A stretch of 64,000 nt of DNA from Nostoc sp. CHAB 5834 (GCA_020829485.1 JAIVFU010000009.1:70013-134012), one strand, 5' to 3'; positions 37,486 through 47,252 are shown, numbered from the stretch's first letter. Program-made: numbers and translations. The notes: generated by a model from the letters alone, not told the origin.

Positions 37486-37657
37486 CAGGGCTATTTCGTT
37501 CTAGACATAAACCGCCCAGAACTAAAGTTCAGCGGCTCATAGCCTAACTCCACGCTTGGTGGACTAAAAGCCTTTATTAGTCGTCTTTAGACGAATGAGT
37601 GCTATTAGCCTCAGAATTTATTCTGAGGCGGGCTAGATGAGAATCAAATAGCCCTTG
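37486..37657. mobile_element. 172-bp MITE, short copy of the 2118-2533 element
   Basis: The ends CAGGGCTATTTC and CAAATAGCCCTTG are inverted repeats; CCTCATCTC occurs directly outside both (37477-37485 and 37658-37666), a 9-bp duplication, although the flank is C/T-rich. Inside, in reverse orientation to copy 1, lie CCTCAGAATTTATTCTGAGG and AGTCGTCTTTAGACGA hairpins. The element, with the C/T repeat, fills the gap between cyaB and sqdX. Confidence 0.78.
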
Positions 37658-37681
37658 CCTCATCTCCCCACTCCCTACTCC

Positions 37682-38827
37682 CTACTCCCTACTCCCTGAT
37701 TTTGCCAATTTCTCAGAAAATATCACCTTTTGATAGTAATCTACTAGCTGTCTGGTGGCAGATGGCCAACCCCAACTTTCTGCCTCTTGGCGAGCATTTT
37801 GACGGATGATGTCTCGTTGTTGTTTTTGTTCTAAGAGGCGAACAGTAGCAGCTAATGCTCCTTGAACATCTGCTGTTGGCTCAAAAAGATATCCATTTAC
37901 TCCATCTGTGACAATATCGGGAATTCCCCCGGAACGGGCTGCTACTACCGGACAGCCAGCTGCCATTGCTTCTAGTAATACTAAACCTAGTGTTTCTGTA
38001 CGAGAAGGAAAGATAAAGGCATCAGCACTCGCAAAGGCAGAACCTAATTCTTGCCCCATGAGATACCCAACAAAATAAGTATTCGTGCCAGCAAAGTGTT
38101 TTTGCAATGCTTCACGGTGGGGCCCATCCCCAACCAATGCTAACCGCGCTTCGGGAATTGCTTCTAAAATTGGTTTGATGCGCTCAATTTCTTTTTCAGC
38201 AGAAAGCCGCCCCACGTAAAGTAGCAATGGACTTTCTGGATGATTTTTTGATAGGCGCGATCGCATCTCTACACTAGCTAAATCTGGGTGAAATAATTCC
38301 GTATCCACCCCACGCTGCCATAAATCTACACGTTCAATACCATGTGCTGTCAGTTCCTCCACCATTGCTGTGGAAGTACACAAATTTAAAGCAGCTTGAT
38401 TATGAGCGCCTTTGAGCAGTTCCCAAAGAAAACCCTCTAGCATCCCCAAGCCGTAATGCTGGAGATATTGGGGTAAATGGGTATGGTAAGACGCTACTAA
38501 GGGTATTTTGAGGATTTTGCTATAAAATATGCCAGACAAACCTAAAACGGCTGGATTCACAACATGGATAACATCTGGCTTAAACTCTTCTAAGGCGTAC
38601 CCAATGGCTGGGCGGGGAAGTGCCATCTTCAATTCTGGATACAATGGCAGAGGAAAGCCAGTAACGCCGTAAACTTTAGCGCCTTTGTGTTCTGTGATGC
38701 CTCCATCAGGGGCAATTACCAGCACTTGATTACCACTGCGCTGTAGATGGTCAACAGTATGGCGCAGACGCGTTACAATGCCGTCAACCTTGGGTAAAAA
38801 GGTTTCGGTAAATAGGGCAATTCTCAT
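37682..38827 (-). CDS. sqdX: Sulfoquinovosyltransferase (sulfolipid synthase), GT4 family
   Basis: A 381-residue GT-B glycosyltransferase that moves sulfoquinovose from UDP-sulfoquinovose to diacylglycerol, forming SQDG of thylakoid membranes. Seen: MRIALFTETFLPKVDGIVTR at the N-terminus, VVNPAVLGLSGI near 106, LLYVGRLSAEKEIERI near 206 and the donor-binding FPSRTETLGLVLLEAMAAG near 290. The length matches cyanobacterial SqdX (about 380). It follows sqdB on the same strand after a 400-base spacer, which supports the assignment over other GT4 enzymes. ATG at 38827. Confidence 0.9.
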   Translation of the reverse strand: MRIALFTETFLPKVDGIVTRLRHTVDHLQRSGNQVLVIAPDGGITEHKGAKVYGVTGFPLPLYPELKMALPRPAIGYALEEFKPDVIHVVNPAVLGLSGIFYSKILKIPLVASYHTHLPQYLQHYGLGMLEGFLWELLKGAHNQAALNLCTSTAMVEELTAHGIERVDLWQRGVDTELFHPDLASVEMRSRLSKNHPESPLLLYVGRLSAEKEIERIKPILEAIPEARLALVGDGPHREALQKHFAGTNTYFVGYLMGQELGSAFASADAFIFPSRTETLGLVLLEAMAAGCPVVAARSGGIPDIVTDGVNGYLFEPTADVQGALAATVRLLEQKQQRDIIRQNARQEAESWGWPSATRQLVDYYQKVIFSEKLAKSGSRE

Positions 38828-38987
38828 AAAAAACTATTCAGTCCAGGCAGATAATCTCAGCTTAGAGTGCATTTTGCTATTAAACCAGATTAAACTGTCT
38901 CGCGTGCTCTAATCAATTCTGCACAGTCAAAATAACTGTGGTAAACGCAAATTTAGTAATAGCTGGACGATACGCCTGATAAATATA

Positions 38988-39147
38988 GGACTTACGCAAA
39001 ATATCTTTCAAACTCTGATTTCTCCGTGCCGCGCCAGTTGCTTCTCCCAAGGGGAGACGCTGCGCGAACAAGTCGGGGAACCCGCCCAACGCACTGGCAA
39101 CTCTATTGCCTCTGTGGTTAGTTATTCCGTAACTCGTGCGTAAGTCA
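38988..39147. mobile_element. 160-bp MITE with GGACTTACGC ends between sqdB and sqdX
   Basis: GGACTTACGC at the left and GCGTAAGTCA at the right are inverted ends (one mismatch). The inside contains GGGGAGACGCTGCGCGAAC, a common dispersed repeat. It takes up much of the sqdB-sqdX gap and separates two genes of one pathway. Same family as 23810-23897 and 54991-55185. Confidence 0.65.
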
Positions 39148-39227
39148 TAAAATAATAACTAATTGGTCGTCATATTGTGCTAAGACATGACGACCAGTGT
39201 TAAACCCGCGATTTACTGGGGTTTATC

Positions 39228-40394
<1,167 letters not shown>

Positions 40395-40477
40395 TTACTC
40401 GCTGATAGCTAAATCTATCAGGTTTATGTACCCTCTCAATCATAATTCTGGGAGAGATGTGGATTTTGGCAAAAGTG

Positions 40478-40576
40478 GGGAGTGGGGAGATGAGGGAGAT
40501 GAGGGAGATGAGGGAGCAGGGGGAAATGGGTGAAAATGAAGGTAATTCTCCTAACAGACGCGATTAATCGCCTCTC
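40478..40576. repeat. G-rich octamer repeats and an ACAGACGCGATTAATCG palindrome
   Basis: GGGAGATGA units are repeated four times (about 40485-40513), followed near 40555 by a member of the ACGCGATTAATCGC hairpin family. This is the spacer between two minus-strand genes. Confidence 0.7.
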
Positions 40577-40581
40577 CTAAC

Positions 40582-41112
40582 TCAAGACTTGGAAATCCGA
40601 TACTGCTGGGCAATGTAATAAAAGAAACGATAGTAATTTTGAAATTCTTGGCTCTTACTTCGTCCCTGCCAATAGTATTTAACTTGACTCCGAGTTAGTG
40701 TCAGCGTCATTGTACCAACTAGTCGATCAACTTCTACAACCAGCACCCCAGATACTCCTTGGGCGGTTTGAAAGTTGGATTTTATCTTTTTTACTGACTC
40801 TTGGTTTGTAACAATAGAATTTGGTAATTGCTGACTTGCCCACCCCCGAATTTCCACTGAGTTATCTTGTGGTGAAAAAAACGCAATTCCATCATCATTT
40901 GCTGGTGCTGCTAAAGAAATCCAGTTACTCGGATATGGAAATTCAAAGCCATAACGGGAGTTGCTATAAGTTTTCCAGGCGATCGCTCCGGCGTTAAAAT
41001 TATTTGCAGTACAACCCCACAAAATTATTAACAGGGCAATAACTCCGCTAACAGTGGCGGCAAACCGATAAATTCTTCGCCCCAAACTACAGGTTTTATT
41101 AGCAGTAGCCAT
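40582..41112 (-). CDS. Lipoprotein of unknown function, PsbP-like fold possible
   Basis: A 176-residue protein. A basic N-terminus and hydrophobic stretch (FAATVSGVIALLIILWGC) end in a lipobox-like LWGC, so Cys34 may be lipidated. The mature part begins WKTYSNSRYGFEFPYPSNW, a pattern typical of PsbP-like and related proteins, and continues as a beta-rich domain (DGIAFFSPQDNSVEIRGWAS, then VKYYWQGRSKSQEFQNYY). The family assignment is inference from that opening block. It may be co-transcribed with sqdB downstream on the same strand, about 190 bases away. Confidence 0.65.
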   Translation of the reverse strand: MATANKTCSLGRRIYRFAATVSGVIALLIILWGCTANNFNAGAIAWKTYSNSRYGFEFPYPSNWISLAAPANDDGIAFFSPQDNSVEIRGWASQQLPNSIVTNQESVKKIKSNFQTAQGVSGVLVVEVDRLVGTMTLTLTRSQVKYYWQGRSKSQEFQNYYRFFYYIAQQYRISKS

Positions 41113-41332
41113 TTACATTACACATTTTGCCAAAGTCACTGATTTTATAGAAGTGCCAGAAACTCAGATCAATACCTTCGCCAATTTACTAGCTATTCTC
41201 GAATCCGTAAACTGCCGAAGAAACTGCACCACAAGAGGGCTAATTAAAAATTCAATAATATTCAGGATATTTACCATTCTCTTTTGAGTTCTCAGTAGAG
41301 AAACTTATAAAGAGTGCTTTATCACACAACTT

Positions 41333-42145
41333 ATGCACAGCGCATCTCAGACAGCCGAGCTAATTTTGGAGCTTTTTCACTTCCAAACCAACACATCTTT
41401 GCAATTTCCAGCAAATCTTTCTGTAATTTGCATCGGTAAGCCAAACGACCAAAAACCACCAGATATTGATATCTCTGGCTTACCAGATTCGGATGTGGCA
41501 TCTCGCATCCACGCGCAAATTTGGATAAATGGGAATGAATATCATATCACCGATTTGGGCAGTTCTAATGGCACATACATTAATGGTGCAAAACTTCAAC
41601 CTCAAGTTTTTTTCCCACTGCATCCAGGAGATAGAATTTCCCTTGGGCAAGGAGAAAAAATAACTTTCATGTTTAGGGTGCAGCAGCACTCTGCATCTGC
41701 CAGAAAAAATCCTCCATCAAACTCCGCGCCAACAGAAATTACAGCACCTATTACCAGTAAAGAAGATGAAGATCGAGTAATCCTTGCCAGTAAGCTTATT
41801 GGTTTAGGACTCATCCTCGCAGGCGTTACATTTTTAAGTACAAGTCTTTATGTGAGCGTCTATTTACGCAGCACACCTGGAATCTTGCTATGTATGGGAG
41901 GTGTCGTAGCCTTAAATTGGGGTGGACGCGATAATCGGAAACTGGGATGGGTGTTGATTGGCATAGGAATTGCTCTATTCATCGCCAGCGGTGTTGTAAT
42001 CGGTTCAGTGTCACTTTTTTCTCTGCTGGTGTCATTCGCTGGTATCTCCTGTGGATATCAGTTGTTTACAACTGGAAAGGTGTTCAACTTTAATCCGCTT
42101 ACGCTCCAAATAGTTAAAAAATCAGCCAACTCAGGCAATCATTAA
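41333..42145 (+). CDS. FHA domain protein with membrane-spanning C-terminus
   Basis: A 270-residue protein. Residues about 25-115 form an FHA domain (VICIGKPN, SDVASRIHAQIWI, DLGSSNGTYINGAKL, HPGDRISLGQ), with the Ser-Arg-x-His and Asn-Gly signatures of phosphothreonine binding. A polar linker leads to about four hydrophobic segments (roughly 150-172, 178-195, 205-228, 230-250). It would place a phospho-reader at the cytoplasmic face of a membrane. This is the third FHA gene in the window. Partner unknown. Confidence 0.82.
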   Translation: MHSASQTAELILELFHFQTNTSLQFPANLSVICIGKPNDQKPPDIDISGLPDSDVASRIHAQIWINGNEYHITDLGSSNGTYINGAKLQPQVFFPLHPGDRISLGQGEKITFMFRVQQHSASARKNPPSNSAPTEITAPITSKEDEDRVILASKLIGLGLILAGVTFLSTSLYVSVYLRSTPGILLCMGGVVALNWGGRDNRKLGWVLIGIGIALFIASGVVIGSVSLFSLLVSFAGISCGYQLFTTGKVFNFNPLTLQIVKKSANSGNH

Positions 42146-42371
42146 ATTAGCGATCGCTAATTTCCATTGAGGTTTCAGGTTTTGAGTGCCTAAGTCCTGA
42201 TTAATTCCCAGAGGTTTGTAGTCAGCTATTTATCACTCAATAAACAGTATTTCAGCCTCAGTTGTAAACAAATGTAACAATGTTAGCGTCAAAACGTTTT
42301 ACTGTCTTGACAACCAATAGAAGAACCGATAACTTGATATACATACCCGGGTAAGACCGTTAAAGAGTTAT

Positions 42372-42725
42372 ATGCAAACGCAAACTAAGCAAAAGGTCAC
42401 TTTGTATTTATCGCCAGAGTTGCACAAAAAATTGAAGATTCGTTCAGCAGTCGATTCAGAACCAATGTCAGAACTTGCGGAACGTGCCCTCGTTTTTTAC
42501 TTGTCTAATTCAGAATTGGTTGACGAGATAGAAGATTCTTCTTATGGGCGGGCTCATAGAGTTTATTCATGCCCAACTTGTGATAGCTCACTAGTATTAC
42601 GTGATGGGGAACTGGTTGCTTTAGGCAATCAACCAGGAATAGTTGGTCAACCACATCTTTCCATTGATGAAATGGATGAGGATGAAACCTATCCCAAGGG
42701 TGAGGAAGAGTTAGTTCCTTGCTAG
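42372..42725 (+). CDS. Ribbon-helix-helix-like protein with a CxxC motif, upstream of ycf46
   Basis: A 117-residue protein. Residues 5-50 (QKVTLYLSPELHKKLKIRSA, then ELAERALVFYL) have the strand-helix-helix pattern of RHH DNA-binding proteins. The middle carries CPTC near residue 74, and the tail ends in a single Cys after an acidic run. One CxxC alone would not form a complete zinc site, so metal binding is uncertain. It lies 78 bases before the ycf46-like AAA gene and is probably its operon partner. Confidence 0.68.
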   Translation: MQTQTKQKVTLYLSPELHKKLKIRSAVDSEPMSELAERALVFYLSNSELVDEIEDSSYGRAHRVYSCPTCDSSLVLRDGELVALGNQPGIVGQPHLSIDEMDEDETYPKGEEELVPC

Positions 42726-42803
42726 ATAAATATTAATGATTTGGTTATCTTTACCAAAAGCAATGTCTCTACTGTCTCTATAAGGTCTCAAGTAGGTCGA
42801 AGT

Positions 42804-44318
42804 ATGAACCAAGAGCTCAAGATACTAATTCAAGCTCAATACCCTTTAATCTACCTTGTTACCTCCGAGGAAGAGCGGGCCGAGCAAGCAATTTCCACAA
42901 TCGCCCAGTCAGAGTTAAAGCCCCAGCGCCGAGTATTTGTTTGGACAGTAACACACGGGATTGTAGAGTATGGTCAGCCCCGGAATGTTACCCAACACAA
43001 TACCGTGTCTCCAGAGGCGGCGATTGAGTGGATAATTCGGCAGAAAGAACCTAGTATATTTATTCTTAAAGATTTACATCCTTTTATTGATGCGCCTGCA
43101 ACAAACAGATCGTTACGTGATGCGATCGCTAGCTTTAAAGGTACGCAAAAGAACATCATTTTGATGTCTCCAATGCAACAAGTACCTATAGAGTTGGAAA
43201 AAGAAGTTGTTGTTATCGATTTTACACTGCCAGATATGGCGGAGTTAAATAAAGTATTAACTCATCACGTAGACCAAAATCGTGGTCGGCGGTTGACAAC
43301 AGAGGCTAGAGAAAAGCTTCTGAGAGCAGCTTTAGGTCTAACTAAAGATGAAGCTGAAAAAGTCTACCGAAAGGCGCAGGTAACTACAGGGCGTTTGACG
43401 GAAGATGAAGTAGATATCGTTTTATCTGAGAAAAAGCAACTAATTCGGCGCAATGGAATCTTAGAATACATTGAAGAAGATGAAACCATTGATGCTGTAG
43501 GTGGCTTAGAAGAGTTAAAAAGATGGCTCAAGCAACGCTCTAACGCTTTTACAGAAAGAGCGAGAGAGTATGGTTTGCCTCAACCAAAAGGGATGTTAAT
43601 TCTCGGAGTTCCCGGTTGCGGTAAGTCATTGATTGCCAAAACTACTTCCCGGCTGTGGGGTTTACCACTGTTGCGGTTGGATATGGGGCGAGTCTACGAC
43701 GGCTCAATGGTGGGACGAAGTGAAGCAAACTTGCGAAACGCCCTGAAAACAGCAGAATCTATTTCCCCAGCGATTTTGTTTATCGATGAATTGGATAAAT
43801 CCTTTGCTGGTAGTGGAGGTTCTTCCGATTCTGATGGGGGGACTTCAAGTAGAATCTTCGGCTCCTTCCTCACATGGATGCAAGATAAGAAATCACCAGT
43901 GTTTGTGATGGCAACTGCCAACAGAGTAGAACGCTTACCTGGCGAGTTTCTGAGGAAAGGACGCTTTGATGAAATTTTCTTTGTGGATCTGCCAACACCA
44001 GAAGAACGGCAGGATATTTTCAATATCCACCTAACTAAGCGCCGTGAAGACATCTCTCGATTCGATCTTGAGCAACTAGCCAAGATGTCTGATGGCTTTT
44101 CTGGGGCAGAAGTTGAGCAAGCGATCGTTGCGGCAATGTATGAAGCTTTTGCCCAAGATCGGGAGTTCACCCAACTAGATATTATTGCTGCACTGAAGGC
44201 AACATTGCCGCTGTCTCGAACGATGCAAGAACAAGTAACGGCTCTCAGAGATTGGGCCAGACAGCGCGCCCGCCCCGCAGCATCCTCCGTAGCTGAATAT
44301 CAGCGAATGGAGTTTTAA
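42804..44318 (+). CDS. ycf46: Ycf46-like AAA+ ATPase
   Basis: A 504-residue AAA+ ATPase of the algal-chloroplast Ycf46 family. The N-terminal part (residues 1-225) is a degenerate P-loop-like region (YPLIYLVTSEEERAEQ). The active module follows: Walker A GVPGCGKS near 267, Walker B ILFIDELDKSF near 323, sensor VMATANRVERLPGEFLRKGR near 370 and FSGAEVEQAIVAAM near 430. Related Synechocystis slr0374 has been linked to inorganic-carbon conditions. I chose the ATG at 42804 (MNQELKILIQAQYPL), since upstream starts add unconserved residues. The RHH-like gene precedes and ycf35 follows. Confidence 0.88.
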   Translation: MNQELKILIQAQYPLIYLVTSEEERAEQAISTIAQSELKPQRRVFVWTVTHGIVEYGQPRNVTQHNTVSPEAAIEWIIRQKEPSIFILKDLHPFIDAPATNRSLRDAIASFKGTQKNIILMSPMQQVPIELEKEVVVIDFTLPDMAELNKVLTHHVDQNRGRRLTTEAREKLLRAALGLTKDEAEKVYRKAQVTTGRLTEDEVDIVLSEKKQLIRRNGILEYIEEDETIDAVGGLEELKRWLKQRSNAFTERAREYGLPQPKGMLILGVPGCGKSLIAKTTSRLWGLPLLRLDMGRVYDGSMVGRSEANLRNALKTAESISPAILFIDELDKSFAGSGGSSDSDGGTSSRIFGSFLTWMQDKKSPVFVMATANRVERLPGEFLRKGRFDEIFFVDLPTPEERQDIFNIHLTKRREDISRFDLEQLAKMSDGFSGAEVEQAIVAAMYEAFAQDREFTQLDIIAALKATLPLSRTMQEQVTALRDWARQRARPAASSVAEYQRMEF

Positions 44319-44459
44319 AAGCTTTCCTCTGCCATCCCAGGGGGAAAGGCTAGCTCCCAATGCTAGCAGTTTAAAAAAAAGCCGCATCCTGCTAAGAGCG
44401 GCTTCGCCCGAAACAAACCGTTGTCGTTTTTCTCAATCTTCTCATTGGAGGAAACCCAA

Positions 44460-44810
44460 ATGTCTCACTTTAGCACCCTGCGTACCAAGATCACCGATGC
44501 CGAAATCCTCAAAGCTTCTTTGCGCGACCTCGGTATCAGCGTAAAGACTGAAGCTGATGTCCGTGGTTATAACGGTCAGCGCGTCCGTTCTGACATCGTT
44601 GCTATGTTAGATGGCGAATATGACCTCGGCTGGTCTCGCAACAGCGATGGTTCCTTTGACCTAATCGCTGACTTGTGGGGCGTTGCTAAGAAGCACAACC
44701 AAACCGAGTTGATCAACTCAATCAACCAAAAGTATGCTGTTAACAAAACTTTGGCTGAAGTAAAACAACGCGGTTTGCAAAACGCCAATGTGAAGTTGGT
44801 ATTGCAATAA
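44460..44810 (+). CDS. ycf35: Ycf35-like DUF1257 protein
   Basis: A 116-residue protein of the DUF1257/Ycf35 family, conserved in cyanobacteria and algal plastids, function unknown. It opens SHFSTLRTKITDAEILKASL and has SDIVAMLDGEYDLGWSRNSDG typical of the family. The ATG at 44460 has TTGGAGGAAA nine bases before it, one of the best ribosome sites in the window, so the upstream in-frame start at 44421 is rejected. Codon use is biased to the CTC/ATC/CGT type seen in highly expressed genes. It lies 141 bases after ycf46 and ends in two terminators. Confidence 0.88.
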   Translation: MSHFSTLRTKITDAEILKASLRDLGISVKTEADVRGYNGQRVRSDIVAMLDGEYDLGWSRNSDGSFDLIADLWGVAKKHNQTELINSINQKYAVNKTLAEVKQRGLQNANVKLVLQ

Positions 44811-44839
44811 CAATTTCTCTGCGCGTTCCCAAAGCTGCA

Positions 44840-44877
44840 CGGGTTAACCATATAAATAGCGGTTAGCCCGCTTTTTT
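44840..44877 (+). terminator. First terminator after ycf35
   Basis: CGGGTTAACC and GGTTAGCCCG form a 10-bp stem (one G-T pair) with an 11-base loop, followed by CTTTTTTA, 30 bases after the stop codon. Confidence 0.85.
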
Positions 44878-44878
44878 A

Positions 44879-44918
44879 TCGGGACTGAGATGTATTTCTC
44901 AGTCCCGATTTTATTTTT
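44879..44918 (+). terminator. Second terminator after ycf35
   Basis: TCGGGACTGAGA and TCTCAGTCCCGA form a perfect 12-bp stem with a 6-base loop, followed by TTTTATTTTT. It starts one base after the first terminator, giving an efficient double stop that fits a strongly expressed gene. Confidence 0.85.
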
Positions 44919-45054
44919 GTACTTTGATATTGCTATTTGTAGCAGTTTTATTAGCATATTTCTGAATTTACTTAGTCTCAGATGTAACTTTAGCAACGGT
45001 TTAGGGAACTATATAAATGTAGCTCTATTCAGAAAAAAATTAGTTCGAGGCATA

Positions 45055-45112
45055 AGTAATGGAAATAAATATCAGAGAACTATAGTAATGGAAATAAATA
45101 TCAGAGAACTAT
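45055..45112. repeat. Exact 29-bp tandem duplication over a start codon
   Basis: The 29 bases beginning AGTAATGGAAATAAATATCA occur twice without a gap (45055-45083 and 45084-45112). The second copy holds the ATG of the next gene (45088). The first copy's ATG (45059) is out of frame and opens an 8-codon mini-frame that stops at TAG 45083-45085, two bases before the real start. Confidence 0.9.
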
Positions 45113-45675
45113 TCGAGTTATTTACTTCTAAAATTGGGCATAAGGTCATTGCAAAAACGCAAGATAAATGGCGCAGTAGTAGCGAAGGTTGGGATCATCA
45201 TGCTTTGATTCACATGGGATATTGGACTTTACGAGATGTCAAAAACTTTACCCACGCAGAAGCCTGTAAGGAATTAGAGGTAAAAACGAAAGATGAATTG
45301 TTGAAATATTTATTAACTACTTTTTTTGACATTGGAGGAGTTGTAAAAGAAATTCTGTTAGAAAAACCTGAGAGTTCCTCAGAGGTGTTTATTTTTACTC
45401 CTCAAAATGAGCTAGAAACAGCAGCTATTCAAATCACTACAATGGATGATAGAGGGTGGCAAGGTTGCCTTTACAAACTAGAGTATTATGCTACGGAGAA
45501 CGATGAATTATGTCTAATTTTTGCAACTAAACCTCCAGATGTAAAAGAACAGGAGTGGTTGTTAGTCATATTTAATCAGACTAAAGGTGAACGGTATTGG
45601 AGTGTTCATACTGAGAGCTTAGAACAAGTGTATTACAAATGGGCAGAAAAAATAGGAGTTCTTAAGTCTAAATAG
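45088..45675 (+). CDS. Protein of unknown function
   Basis: A 195-residue soluble protein I do not recognise. The first third is helical and polar (LFELFTSKIGHKVIAKTQDK, then WDHHALIHMGYWTLRDVKNF). The last two thirds are alternating strands and helices ending WSVHTESLEQVYYKWAEKIG. No catalytic motif, signal or membrane segment. The start at 45088 follows a 29-bp duplication that creates a decoy ATG 29 bases upstream; the longer in-frame reading from 44890 runs through terminator sequence and is rejected. It lies at the edge of a small accessory island, so a defence or toxin-related role is possible but unproven. Confidence 0.65.
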   Translation: MEINIRELFELFTSKIGHKVIAKTQDKWRSSSEGWDHHALIHMGYWTLRDVKNFTHAEACKELEVKTKDELLKYLLTTFFDIGGVVKEILLEKPESSSEVFIFTPQNELETAAIQITTMDDRGWQGCLYKLEYYATENDELCLIFATKPPDVKEQEWLLVIFNQTKGERYWSVHTESLEQVYYKWAEKIGVLKSK

Positions 45676-45722
45676 CAGTAAGTTTGTAAGGTGGGTTAAG
45701 GTTATGCCTAATCCACTAATTT

Positions 45723-46355
45723 TTATGACTTCAAATCTTCACGCCATGTAAAAATAATTTGCTCCTCAGCTTGCCTAAATTCAATATTAAATTTATCAAA
45801 TACAACTTCTCGACCTAAAAGCAATTGTTCTCCGCCTGTATTGGTTTGTAACCATGCTACAGGAGCGATAAAATTGTGTTCATCAATTGTCATTTCTACA
45901 TTACGTAAAACGTACTCAACTCTGCCACCTATAGTTTCTGCCAACAAAGTTGATTCGGAATCAGCCAAAGCATAGCCTAAATCTTGACCAACTTTTAATG
46001 AAATTAAACTTAATTCAGCACCAGAATCTACTAACATTGTTGTATTAGATTCTATATCTCTGTGCTTTAAAATTACGCTATAATTTGGTTGCCAACCATG
46101 TCGAGCAATGCTGCGGAAGCGAATTGGTAAAATTTCTATAGAAGCAGTGCGACGAGGAACTAGGTAAATTAAAAAAGGCTGTTTTGCAGCATTAGCTAAT
46201 GCTAAAACTTCGCGTAAATTTTCGCTGTGAGCAATTATTCCATTTGCATTGTAAGCGATATATTGATTTTTATATAAATCTAATAACATCTGGCGGTTAC
46301 GATTCAACCACTTGAACATTTCGTCTCTTTCACTTTTAGAGGGTGTTGTATTCAT
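45723..46355 (-). CDS. Retropepsin-like aspartyl protease domain behind a DUF5678-like domain
   Basis: A 210-residue protein in two parts. Residues 1-65 (MLLDLYKNQYIAYNANGIIA, then SENLREVLALANAAKQPFLI) resemble DUF5678, a short domain common in archaea and cyanobacteria. Residues about 85-205 form a clan AA aspartyl protease: the active site is MLVDSGAELSLISL near 113 and the second conserved block is LLLGREVVFDKFNIEF near 180. Such proteins work as dimers. The fusion may let the small domain bind the substrate (inference). It lies upstream of nothing on its own strand and next to xisHI. Confidence 0.75.
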   Translation of the reverse strand: MNTTPSKSERDEMFKWLNRNRQMLLDLYKNQYIAYNANGIIAHSENLREVLALANAAKQPFLIYLVPRRTASIEILPIRFRSIARHGWQPNYSVILKHRDIESNTTMLVDSGAELSLISLKVGQDLGYALADSESTLLAETIGGRVEYVLRNVEMTIDEHNFIAPVAWLQTNTGGEQLLLGREVVFDKFNIEFRQAEEQIIFTWREDLKS

Positions 46356-46466
46356 ATATTTAATTTTATCCGTGCATGTGGAATATCTCTGGGATGTCTA
46401 CGAAGGGCGTAGCTGCGACACCGCGATTCATCTGAGTAATTGGGTTCCTTTCAACCTTCAGCCATC

Positions 46467-46802
46467 TTAACCAACAGCGAACTCGGTAAATTGTCGTTTA
46501 AAGGGGGAATGAAAAGCCAAAACGATGTCTTTTTTGGGTATACCTCGACTAATAAGTTCATTGGCGATACCTCCTTCTGTACCATCGTGTTGAATCCAAA
46601 TTTTTTCGTTTTTAATATCCAGATGTAAAACACAGCCATATACACGGCGCTTATTTGACCACCCCGCGTGAACAACTTGGTAGCGATCGCGTTCTCTATC
46701 AAAAATAACTTCTGCTTCGACTTCTTCGTTGCTGGCTTTGATTTCGCTGTAAGCTAGCAACAGTTCTTGAATAAGTTGACGGTACTGTTCTACTTTTGCC
46801 AT
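46467..46802 (-). CDS. xisI: XisI-family protein
   Basis: A 111-residue protein of the XisI family, first known as a factor required for fdxN-element excision in Anabaena but present in many copies in heterocystous genomes. Seen: VEQYRQLIQELLLAYSEIK at the start, FDRERDRYQVVHAGW and VYGCVLHLDIKNEKIWIQHD in the middle, and DIVLAFHSPFKRQFTEFAVG at the end. Its ATG lies inside the 3' end of xisH (13-base overlap), so the two are translated together. No XisF recombinase is in the window. Confidence 0.92.
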   Translation of the reverse strand: MAKVEQYRQLIQELLLAYSEIKASNEEVEAEVIFDRERDRYQVVHAGWSNKRRVYGCVLHLDIKNEKIWIQHDGTEGGIANELISRGIPKKDIVLAFHSPFKRQFTEFAVG

Positions 46803-47206
46803 TTTACGATCGCCTCCTCTTCTGGATCGAAAACAATCAGCCGAACTTGGTAACGTTGGATTAATAAGCCTGGCAGTTCTAAAGTAAAAAAAGAACGATA
46901 GGTGTCTAAGGGAACTGCTAAATATAGAAGTCTCTCAGGTTGTTCTTCTTCAAGTGCTAATTTATATTTGAGATACTGTCCTAAAGCAGTACTAAATTCA
47001 GTTGTAGTAGATGCAGCAACAAAGCTTTTAACTTCAACCGCAATTTTTTCTTGATTTCGTTCAGCTGCTAAAACTTTCTCCGCACCGAGGTCGATGTACA
47101 TATCCAAACCACCAAAACGCAGAAAAAGCGGGTCATTAGTGATGAGCCAACCCTCTTTCTCTAAAGCGCGTTTTACTGCATCATGGAATATGTCTTTCGC
47201 CGCCAT
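46790..47206 (-). CDS. xisH: XisH-family protein, PD-(D/E)XK nuclease-like fold
   Basis: A 138-residue XisH-family protein. Seen: AAKDIFHDAVKRALEKEGW, the MYIDLGAEKVLAAER block, then KIAVEVKSFVAASTTTEFST, which fits an (D/E)-x-K nuclease core (Asp near 37, Glu-x-Lys near 60). XisH and XisI always occur as a pair. Given the nuclease-like core and overlapping partner, a toxin-antitoxin-like or defence role has been an attractive idea, but that is inference here. The overlap with xisI (46790-46802) is typical. Confidence 0.92.
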   Translation of the reverse strand: MAAKDIFHDAVKRALEKEGWLITNDPLFLRFGGLDMYIDLGAEKVLAAERNQEKIAVEVKSFVAASTTTEFSTALGQYLKYKLALEEEQPERLLYLAVPLDTYRSFFTLELPGLLIQRYQVRLIVFDPEEEAIVKWQK

Positions 47207-47252
47207 AGATTCCTAGAATTTTGATTTCGGTACTATAAAACTAGCTTACTCC

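Noticed and set aside
44374..44395. Hairpin between ycf46 and ycf35 as a terminator
   Set aside because: GCCGC/GCGGC forms a stem but the homopolymer run is on the 5' side for the plus strand, so it would terminate only minus-strand transcription, and no minus gene is there.
44890..45087. 66-residue N-terminal extension of the 45088 gene
   Set aside because: It would start inside the second terminator of ycf35 and cross the 29-bp duplication; the ATG at 45088 is more sensible.
46467..47206. Evidence for a developmentally excised element such as the fdxN element
   Set aside because: XisH/XisI alone are common outside excisons. No XisF-type recombinase or matching direct repeats at element borders were found.
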